Source: a virus. Taken from it: a stretch of DNA of 64,000 nucleotides. The stretch covers positions 19,861 to 83,860 of the IMG/VR virus record IMGVR_UViG_3300046323_000673; one strand, given 5' to 3'. Positions 58,367-64,000 of the stretch are shown here, piece after piece. The notes beneath the pieces are model-generated. The model saw only the letters and a list, made by a program, of their open reading frames with translations. It had not been told where the DNA came from and ran no database searches. A program made the position numbers and the translations under genes. Numbering within the stretch: position 1 is the stretch's first letter; every line of letters begins with the position of its first letter.

Positions 58367-58500
58367 ACTTGGAACAGTTCATAAATTCGTTTCTGTACAA
58401 CGCAGCAGTAGATGCGCTTGGTAGAAACGATTTGAATATCGATCAACAACAGGCAATTGATCGATTCTTTGATTGGTATTGGCGAGGTGCACGAACGTGA
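58363..58500 (+). CDS. Small protein, 45 aa
   Basis: GTG 58363 overlaps the RecA TGA and the TGA overlaps the following GTG (58497), so it fits a chain of coupled genes. The product is helical and aromatic-rich (MNLEQFINSFLYNAAVDALG...RFFDWYWRGART; first residue as Met). No known domain. Confidence 0.45.
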   Translation: MNLEQFINSFLYNAAVDALGRNDLNIDQQQAIDRFFDWYWRGART

Positions 58501-59252
58501 AGATCTTAGTTACCGGTGATTGGCACCTTGACGCACGCACGGCGGGCTTCGACAGGTTCGAGGATCTCCGGGCGGCGGTATCTTGGACAGTGGATATCGC
58601 GGATAGAGAGCACGTGGATCTCTACGTGATGCTTGGTGATCTTTGCGATCCTGATACGACGCGATCTCACCGTTCAATCGGGCTTGCTTGCGAGACGGCG
58701 GCAAACCTTGCGGACCGCGGGATTGCGCAGGTGTGGATCTCCGGCAACCACGACGTGATCGAGGACGGGTCGGGTAGCACGACGATGGCGGCGCTTGCGG
58801 GCTGGTCCGGCTTGCGCCGTTTTCGTTCCGATAAGAATCAGTTCGCGCGCATGTTCCAAGTCGCGGAAACTCCCATGCATATCCCGCGATTCATGGGCAC
58901 GACCAATGACGTGATTCTGTTCCCATTCACTGCGCGAGTGAACGCATACGATCCGGTTCAATTCGTTGAACGAACATCACTTTCGCAGGGGTGCACGAAA
59001 GTGCTCGTGTTCGGGCACTTGAACGTGATTGGCGCGGATGATGGGAGCGAAACGGAAGACTTTCCCCGCGGGCGTGAGGTCGTGTTTCCGACTGACACAT
59101 TGCTCGCGAAGTGGGGTGATCTTTGCTTTCTTTCCAATGGGCACTACCATCGCCGGCAAGTCGTGCGTGGTGTTCGAATGCCGGGTGCGCTTGGTCGACT
59201 CGGGTTTGGTGAAGTTGGGAATCCGGCGGGTGTGTTGATTGTCGAGGTGTGA
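58497..59252 (+). CDS. SbcD/Mre11-type nuclease
   Basis: Start GTG 58497. Metallophosphoesterase motifs are complete: GDWHLD (about residue 7), MLGDLCD, SGNHD, FGHLN and NGHYHRR. These bind two metal ions and cut DNA ends. It is 251 residues long, shorter than bacterial SbcD, as in phage gp47-type proteins. The SbcC/Rad50-like partner follows 31 bases downstream. Confidence 0.88.
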   Translation: MKILVTGDWHLDARTAGFDRFEDLRAAVSWTVDIADREHVDLYVMLGDLCDPDTTRSHRSIGLACETAANLADRGIAQVWISGNHDVIEDGSGSTTMAALAGWSGLRRFRSDKNQFARMFQVAETPMHIPRFMGTTNDVILFPFTARVNAYDPVQFVERTSLSQGCTKVLVFGHLNVIGADDGSETEDFPRGREVVFPTDTLLAKWGDLCFLSNGHYHRRQVVRGVRMPGALGRLGFGEVGNPAGVLIVEV

Positions 59253-59257
59253 AGATG

Positions 59258-59288
59258 CGCATGATGTCCCTCGAGGGATGAACATGCG
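59258..59288 (+). promoter_or_regulatory. Hairpin over the start of the SbcC-like gene
   Basis: CGCATG (59258-59263) pairs with CATGCG (59283-59288), and TCCCTCGAGGGA (59267-59278) is an internal palindrome that contains the GAGGG ribosome site. The start ATG (59284) lies in the stem itself. Folding would shut off translation. Confidence 0.5.
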
Positions 59289-61743
59289 CACTCGAAAAGA
59301 AGCAGCAGCAAAAACAGAACCCTTGCCGGAACAATCTGGCAAGGGTTCTTTCGTTTCAACGGTTCACGAATTCGATCACGGGGAATCGCGACCCCTTATT
59401 GATATCGATGAAGATAGTCGAATTTGGGAACTTGGTGACGGAATTGGTGAATCGTGGATGTCGGGGGCGATCGTTCGTCTTTGCCCCCCTGCATCAGTAA
59501 CGGATGCACGGCTCGCACGAATTGAGCAAACGATACGAGAAGCGGGCGCGGTGAGTGTGAAGGTCGTGCGGCGCGAGGTTGCTGTGTTGGGCATGGGTGG
59601 CAAGGTGGAAAGGGTCGAAGCAATGCAGGACGTACGAAGTCATCGGGAAGTGGTCGAAGCGAAGCTGCAATCGGTGAAGACCGACAACCCCGACGAACTG
59701 CGCGCGATCGTATTGCGTGCATTGGAGGAAGGGGCAAAGCAATCCAAACCGACGATCAAGCCGCGTGGGAATGGACCGATTTACATCACGTCGATTCGCT
59801 TGATGAATTGGCAACGATTCCAAGGTCCGCATGTAGTGAACCTCGATCAATCGGTTTATGCGATCACCGCTGAACATGAAGAGAACCCCGGCCGATCGAA
59901 TTGGCTCGGCAAGTCGAGCCTGCTAGGGACCATCCCGTTCGCCCTTTACGGATGGCACACACGACCACGGGAAGACGCTTGGATAAGCGACGAAGAGAGC
60001 GAGGGCGGGGTTGCGTTGACGTTATCGGACGGGTGCGTGATTCAGCGTAAGCGCGCGCGTGGCAAGTCGACCAAGCTCGTGTTGAAGCGACCTGACGGAT
60101 CGCAATCGTTCGACGATGAAGCGCAACGGGAGATTATCGAACGTGTGGGTTTGACCGAAGCTGACTTCTTCAGCACGAGCTTCTTCGTGCAAAAGAGCAT
60201 TGGGCAGTTCGTCACAATGCAGCCCGCGAAACGGCAAGAGTTGATCTCGGGATGGCTTGCGCTTGGACCCTTGCGTGCGGCGGAAGAGTGGGCGCGGGAT
60301 ATGCTCGATCAATCGGCGGGGCAGGAAATGAAGCAGCGCGAACGCCTTACGCAATGGGAACAGGAGGCGAAGCGTATTGAAGAACAATGGGGTCGCGATG
60401 TTGAGCAATCGATCACGAATCACATCGCGGGAATGGAAGCGAAGCTGAAGGAAGCGCAAGAGCAGGCGTCGGTGATTCGTGCGCAGAACCAAGCGGCTGA
60501 ACATGTGGATCATCGTCGAAGTGCAATTGAACGAGCACGATTGACGAGCGCTCGTGCTGCATCCGAGCTTGCGACGGCGGAAGCGGCGATGCAGGGGATC
60601 GATCGGCTCGCATTGCAATCGTCACTTGATCGGGCAACGGAAGAGCACTCGCGTGCAAATGTTGAATGGCATAAAACAACGGGCGAAGCAGACACACGAC
60701 GGCGTTTTCTTGTTTCTGGATTTAATGGAAAGTGCCCCGTTGCGCAGATTGAATGCCCAGCAAAGGACGCAATTAACTCGCGACGGGAAGAAGCCGATGC
60801 GCAGTATCAAACGGCGGAACGAGCGCGAATTGCAGCGGCTAAACGACAAGAAACGACGAACGATCACAAGCGCGATGCTGAATTGTTGATATCGTCGGCG
60901 AATCAAAAGTCGAACGCGTTCCGTGAAGCAATACGTGCGTTTGATGCAGCCAAGAAGGCAGAAGATTCGCTCGGGGCAATGCCCGAAGTGATGCCATTGT
61001 TGGGCACCACTGAAGAATTCGATGCAAACGTTCGGCAATACGCACGGGATATCGAGCAAGCCCGGACGGCACTTGTTCAGCATCAGGCGGCTATTAAACA
61101 GCTTGAAGGGGCAAAACACGCAGCAGAGCAGGTGGCAAAGGAAAGCGCGCTCTACGGGGCAGTTGCTCGGCTTCTAGGGCGTGGTGAAGGTGGGGCTCAA
61201 AAGGATATCGCGGCGGGTGCGCTTGCCGTGATTGAAGCAAGCACGAATCAAAGTCTTGCTGAATCGGGCGTTGAATTGTCTGTATCGTTGAAATGGGGAA
61301 CGGAGAGCACGACGGAACTCGCGACGTATTGCAGTGGGTGCGGCGCTAGCTTCCCGGCGAGCAAACGGGTGAAGAACTGCGCAAGGTGCAATGCGGTGCG
61401 CGGGCCCAAGGTTGACGAAAAGATTGACTTTGCGCTTTCGGATCGCAGTGGCGCGGCTGAAGATCTTGCCGGGTTTCATTTGCAGGTTGCGGCGGCGGCA
61501 TGGCTCTATGGTCAACGCGGCGTTCCGTGGCGTGTGATTGCCGTGGACGAACCGTTTGGCGCGCTTGACGAGGCACATCGCAAGTCGATGGGCGTGCACG
61601 TAGCGAGGCTATTGAAGTCGAGGTATGCGTTCGAGCAAGCGTTCGTGATTGCGCACGATACAAGCAGCACTGATGCAATGCCGGGACGTATTCGGGTGAT
61701 TGCGGGTTCGGGTGGTTGGTCGAGGGTGGAGGTGGAATCGTGA
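59284..61743 (+). CDS. SbcC/Rad50-type ATPase
   Basis: Start ATG 59284 (59278 possible). An extra N-terminal region of about 165 residues precedes the ATPase head, which begins IYITSIRLMNWQRFQGPHVV. The P-loop reads GRSNWLGKSSLL. Long coiled coils flank a hook region (KCPVAQIECP). The C-terminal head has Walker B VIAVDEPFGALD and a degenerate signature (ALSDRSGAAEDLAGFHLQ), and an added zinc ribbon (YCSGCGASFP...CARCNA) lies before it. With SbcD it processes DNA ends during recombination. Confidence 0.85.
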   Translation: MRTRKEAAAKTEPLPEQSGKGSFVSTVHEFDHGESRPLIDIDEDSRIWELGDGIGESWMSGAIVRLCPPASVTDARLARIEQTIREAGAVSVKVVRREVAVLGMGGKVERVEAMQDVRSHREVVEAKLQSVKTDNPDELRAIVLRALEEGAKQSKPTIKPRGNGPIYITSIRLMNWQRFQGPHVVNLDQSVYAITAEHEENPGRSNWLGKSSLLGTIPFALYGWHTRPREDAWISDEESEGGVALTLSDGCVIQRKRARGKSTKLVLKRPDGSQSFDDEAQREIIERVGLTEADFFSTSFFVQKSIGQFVTMQPAKRQELISGWLALGPLRAAEEWARDMLDQSAGQEMKQRERLTQWEQEAKRIEEQWGRDVEQSITNHIAGMEAKLKEAQEQASVIRAQNQAAEHVDHRRSAIERARLTSARAASELATAEAAMQGIDRLALQSSLDRATEEHSRANVEWHKTTGEADTRRRFLVSGFNGKCPVAQIECPAKDAINSRREEADAQYQTAERARIAAAKRQETTNDHKRDAELLISSANQKSNAFREAIRAFDAAKKAEDSLGAMPEVMPLLGTTEEFDANVRQYARDIEQARTALVQHQAAIKQLEGAKHAAEQVAKESALYGAVARLLGRGEGGAQKDIAAGALAVIEASTNQSLAESGVELSVSLKWGTESTTELATYCSGCGASFPASKRVKNCARCNAVRGPKVDEKIDFALSDRSGAAEDLAGFHLQVAAAAWLYGQRGVPWRVIAVDEPFGALDEAHRKSMGVHVARLLKSRYAFEQAFVIAHDTSSTDAMPGRIRVIAGSGGWSRVEVES

Positions 61744-61922
61744 GTGAAATGTTAAATCGAAAGTTTCCAAAATTGGACGAACCCGCTCGCGAAATCGTTT
61801 ATCGGGCATTGATGGCAGTTACGACAAATGACGATGAACATTGGAAGTCGGGTCGTGATTATGTTCACGATGGTGCTGATGAATGGTTGAAGGAGATCAA
61901 ACAAGATAACAGCAAGCCATGA
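61740..61922 (+). CDS. Small acidic protein, 60 aa
   Basis: GTG 61740 overlaps the SbcC-like stop; ATG 61749 is an alternative start. The product is short, acidic and helical (EPAREIVYRALMAVTTNDDEHWKSGRDY). It overlaps the next start (ATGA). Confidence 0.5.
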   Translation: MSEMLNRKFPKLDEPAREIVYRALMAVTTNDDEHWKSGRDYVHDGADEWLKEIKQDNSKP

Positions 61923-62539
61923 GAACACGACATAGCCCAACGTCAACCGTTCTCGCGCTTGACCCCGGTCTTGCACACGTGGGGTATATCCTTGCTCGTA
62001 TTTGGCGCGGGCAAGGATTCCAGTGTTCCCCATGGGATATCGAGGTTGTCGAGGCGGGGTTATGGATCGCGCCACTCCCCGATATCGACGAACGAGTTCT
62101 CGACGCAATCGACGACACGACGAATCGGGCGATGTTCCAATTGGGCAATGTGCTCGCGAAGTACACGCAGGAAGGCGCCTCCGTCATCGTCGCGGAAAAG
62201 ATCTCACACCCTCGTGACGCATCGACGGCGATCCAAGTCACCGCGTTTTGGGCGATGCTCACCTACGCATTGAAGCAGCAGGCGATTCCGTTCGTGGCAC
62301 TTCGGCCGCAAGATATTCGCACGACGTTGGGTCTTCCCAAGACCAAGGCGACGATGACTCGGAATGATAAGAAGAAGCTCGTGACGGACGAAATCGAACG
62401 CAGGTATGGGCAGCCCAAGCTGAAGACGCTCTTGAGGCATCTGACGCGCAAGGAAGACCGTTCGCACCCACTTGATGCGCTTGCTAGCTTCACCGCGGCG
62501 ATGATCAAACAGTTCGGTACGGACTGCACGTTTCGGTGA
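61919..62539 (+). CDS. RuvC-type Holliday junction resolvase
   Basis: A 206-residue protein with RNase H-fold motifs: ALDPGLAHVGY (first Asp, about residue 15), IVAEKIS (Glu), and a C-terminal HPLDALASFTAA (acidic Asp), together with RPQDIRTTLGLPKTKATM. These are the catalytic acidic residues of phage-type RuvC proteins. It would resolve recombination intermediates made by RecA before packaging. Coupled to the upstream small gene. Confidence 0.85.
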   Translation: MRTRHSPTSTVLALDPGLAHVGYILARIWRGQGFQCSPWDIEVVEAGLWIAPLPDIDERVLDAIDDTTNRAMFQLGNVLAKYTQEGASVIVAEKISHPRDASTAIQVTAFWAMLTYALKQQAIPFVALRPQDIRTTLGLPKTKATMTRNDKKKLVTDEIERRYGQPKLKTLLRHLTRKEDRSHPLDALASFTAAMIKQFGTDCTFR

Positions 62540-62561
62540 CGATCATCTATGTTGCTCGATG

Positions 62562-62591
62562 AAATCCAATTGGATCGATCCAATTGGATTT
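62562..62591. promoter_or_regulatory. 30-bp palindrome, copy P18 (exact)
   Basis: Exact copy. CATCGAG then CAACAT is on its left side, pointing leftward into the antisense of the RuvC-like gene; no box is visible on the right. Confidence 0.85.
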
Positions 62592-62644
62592 CATCAATTG
62601 GCAACGCGCCTAACGTGTGGTCATCTCGGGGCGTGGCTGAATTC

Positions 62645-62977
62645 ATGGCGATTGGAACGGTGATCGCGAGCATCGGGGGCACACTTGCCGCGATCGCGAA
62701 GGATCGTTCCGATCGTTCGGCGATCGTGAAGGACTTGGGCGAGCTCAAAACGCAAGTCCAGGACCTCATCGATGCAGTCGAGCGGGTGAAGGCGCGGCTG
62801 AAGGGGCAAGGTCCCGACGCGGCTGTTGTCGCAATCCAACGGCAACTGGAGTCGTTCGATGCAAGGATCGACAAGCTCGCGGCGCGCATTGATGAACGTG
62901 ATGAGCAGCGGGTATCGCTTCAACGCGAGCTTGGGGCTATTGGGGCAAAGATTGAAATCTTGTTGGCGGCGAAGTGA
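62645..62977 (+). CDS. Coiled-coil protein with hydrophobic N-terminus, 110 aa
   Basis: Start ATG 62645 (GTG 62633 possible). MAIGTVIASIGGTLAAIA is a hydrophobic segment, then a charged coiled coil with heptads (QVQDLIDAVERVKARLKGQ; LESFDARIDKLAARIDERDEQR). The design resembles XhlA-like or holin-associated proteins, but this is weak evidence. Confidence 0.5.
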   Translation: MAIGTVIASIGGTLAAIAKDRSDRSAIVKDLGELKTQVQDLIDAVERVKARLKGQGPDAAVVAIQRQLESFDARIDKLAARIDERDEQRVSLQRELGAIGAKIEILLAAK

Positions 62978-62985
62978 GGATGGTC

Positions 62986-63150
62986 ATGGGCGAGAAACCC
63001 AAGCAAGCGCAGCAGTGTGATCAGTATGGCGGGGCGATTGTCGAGGCAAAGCGTTTGAATGAACGGCTCGACGAATTGATGAGAAAACGAAGGTTGGCGC
63101 CTGCATCGGTGAGAAGTTGTCAAGCTGGTGAGAAGTTGCCAAGCAGCTAG
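62986..63150 (+). CDS. Small protein, 54 aa
   Basis: ATG 62986 follows GTGAGGATGGTC. The sequence is basic and helical (YGGAIVEAKRLNERLDELMRKRRLA). It converges with the minus-strand gene at 63147 with a four-base overlap. Function unknown. Confidence 0.45.
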   Translation: MGEKPKQAQQCDQYGGAIVEAKRLNERLDELMRKRRLAPASVRSCQAGEKLPSS

Positions 63151-63365
63151 CGCGGCGGGAACTCGAGATCGTCGAGTTTGTTTTTGATTGAGCGGCTTGC
63201 ATCGCGTTGCGTGTCGGTCACGTGCTGTTCAAGGGCTCCCAAACGAAGCAGAATGAACAGCACTGCAACAATCAAACAACCGCCAATGATCGCGACGGTG
63301 ACGGTTAGCGCGAGAATTCGCTCGATGAGTTCGGCGATAAGCTTTTGCTGTTCATCGTTCCCCAT
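63147..63365 (-). CDS. Small one-helix membrane protein, 72 aa
   Basis: Start ATG 63365. A hydrophobic stretch (ILALTVTVAIIGGCLIVAVLFILLRLG, residues 18-44) crosses the membrane; the C-terminal tail is charged. Such single-span proteins can act as holins, spanins or regulators. The upstream gene overlaps by 61 bases. Confidence 0.5.
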   Translation of the reverse strand: MGNDEQQKLIAELIERILALTVTVAIIGGCLIVAVLFILLRLGALEQHVTDTQRDASRSIKNKLDDLEFPPR

Positions 63366-63952
63366 AGAACGCGAGCATGCAGGACAATCAGCGCAACGTA
63401 CAGCACGCAATAAACGATCACGGCGGGCCACCAATGCCCCTTGACGAGATGACCAACCATCGCGGCTGTACCCTCCCCGATTGCGCATAAAAACGCGGCG
63501 GTTTCAAAGGGTGACAGTTTGGTCGGGACGCGCGCTAAAACGAACAGGGCGAGACCAATTGCGCATACGCCATCGAATGCAGCGACGGCTTGCGCAACGA
63601 TTACGATTCGCCCGTTCGCGAATAGGTACGGGATGCACCCGAGTGCGGTGATGAGCAGGCCGGCGAAGACGAACACCCACCCCGCCATCTTTCGTTTATT
63701 GAAGGCCCAAAGCAGGACGAACGCCGTTCCTATCGGCCAAACCATGAAGAGCGTGCGGCTCGTGAAAACGTCGAGTGCAAGGGTGGGAGTTTCGCCCAAG
63801 CGATGACGGACGATGTTTGCGCAGATGGTCGCGAATAACAGGGCGGGAATCGGCGCAAATGGTTCGTCTTGTTCAAGGCGAACCACAGCTACAATCACGC
63901 TCGATATGAACGCGATTGTGAGTAGGGTGTATGCGATTTGGAGTAACTGCAT
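63305..63952 (-). CDS. Multi-span membrane protein, 215 aa
   Basis: At least six hydrophobic segments are visible, starting at LLQIAYTLLTIAFISSVIVAVV and including WPIGTAFVLLWAF and WVFVFAGLLITALGCI. ATG 63952 is six bases from CATGAT (63959-63964), the leaderless-like arrangement seen at other minus-strand starts, but no palindrome is in view upstream. Possible host or phage membrane protein; function unknown. Confidence 0.55.
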   Translation of the reverse strand: MQLLQIAYTLLTIAFISSVIVAVVRLEQDEPFAPIPALLFATICANIVRHRLGETPTLALDVFTSRTLFMVWPIGTAFVLLWAFNKRKMAGWVFVFAGLLITALGCIPYLFANGRIVIVAQAVAAFDGVCAIGLALFVLARVPTKLSPFETAAFLCAIGEGTAAMVGHLVKGHWWPAVIVYCVLYVALIVLHARVLWGTMNSKSLSPNSSSEFSR

Positions 63953-64000
63953 GTATGCATCATGCAGGCGTGGGCGGGGTTTATAGAAGGGGCTTTATTG

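Noticed and set aside
2617-62591. Palindromes as a CRISPR array or simple tandem repeat
   Set aside because: Copies are 1-8 kb apart with genes between, no regular spacers and no cas genes.
2617-62591. Palindromes as rho-independent terminators
   Set aside because: No T-run follows, there is no loop, one copy lies inside a gene and most stand just before gene starts.
63905-63952. Integrase or terminase genes anywhere in the window
   Set aside because: No Tyr/Ser recombinase or terminase ATPase/nuclease motifs were found in the supported genes, so lifestyle and packaging type stay open.

Overview
The window is most of the structural and replication gene set of a large contractile-tailed bacteriophage (myovirus), or a prophage of one. 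Reading the + strand from left to right it carries portal, MuF-like protein, scaffold, major capsid, tail sheath, tail tube, tail assembly chaperones, tape measure, LysM/hub/spike/gp25/gpJ baseplate genes, and then a replication and recombination module: SF2 helicase, DnaB-type helicase, CHC2/Toprim primase, family B DNA polymerase, a possible ssDNA-binding protein, RecA/UvsX, SbcD/SbcC-type nuclease and RuvC-type resolvase. No terminase, integrase or lysis enzyme is recognisable, so those must lie outside. The host cannot be read directly. A very Cys-rich repeat protein at the left edge resembles secreted proteins common in Myxococcota, which is only a weak hint.

Layout: 1-3.8 kb, accessory genes including an HTH/beta-propeller fusion; 3.8-12.4 kb, head; 12.4-33.4 kb, neck, tail and baseplate, interrupted by short minus-strand genes; 33.5-36.9 kb, an insertion element with IS1-family transposase and passenger genes that splits a minus-strand phage gene; 37.4-40 kb, a MazG-like gene, two look-alike promoter cassettes and a structured noncoding block; 40-44 kb, small unknown genes; 42.6-62.5 kb, replication, recombination and regulators; 62.6-64 kb, small membrane or coiled-coil proteins.

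The most striking feature is an almost perfectly conserved 30-bp palindrome (two TCCAATTGGA blocks joined by TCGA, with AAA/TTT ends). It occurs 18 times, 14 of them identical, and nearly always between transcription units just upstream of a gene start. On one or both sides it is followed at a near-constant distance by a -10-like hexamer (TAACAT/TAACGA, or CATGAT/CATGAA) without an obvious -35 box. In several cases the hexamer lies 6-7 bp from an ATG, as expected for leaderless transcripts. The palindrome also accompanies several divergent minus-strand small genes embedded in the late operon. One copy stands before a gene for a sigma-factor-like protein and one is translated in frame inside the dnaB-like gene. 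I infer a phage-wide regulon built on a dyad operator, perhaps read by a phage-encoded regulator or sigma factor. It resembles in concept, but not in sequence, the start-associated sequences of cluster K mycobacteriophages.

The structural genes are mostly tightly packed and many overlap by ATGA or GTGA, so translational coupling is likely. A -1 frameshift site (TTTTTTC) joins the two tail assembly chaperone frames. Function calls rest on motifs and gene order only; no database search was possible.
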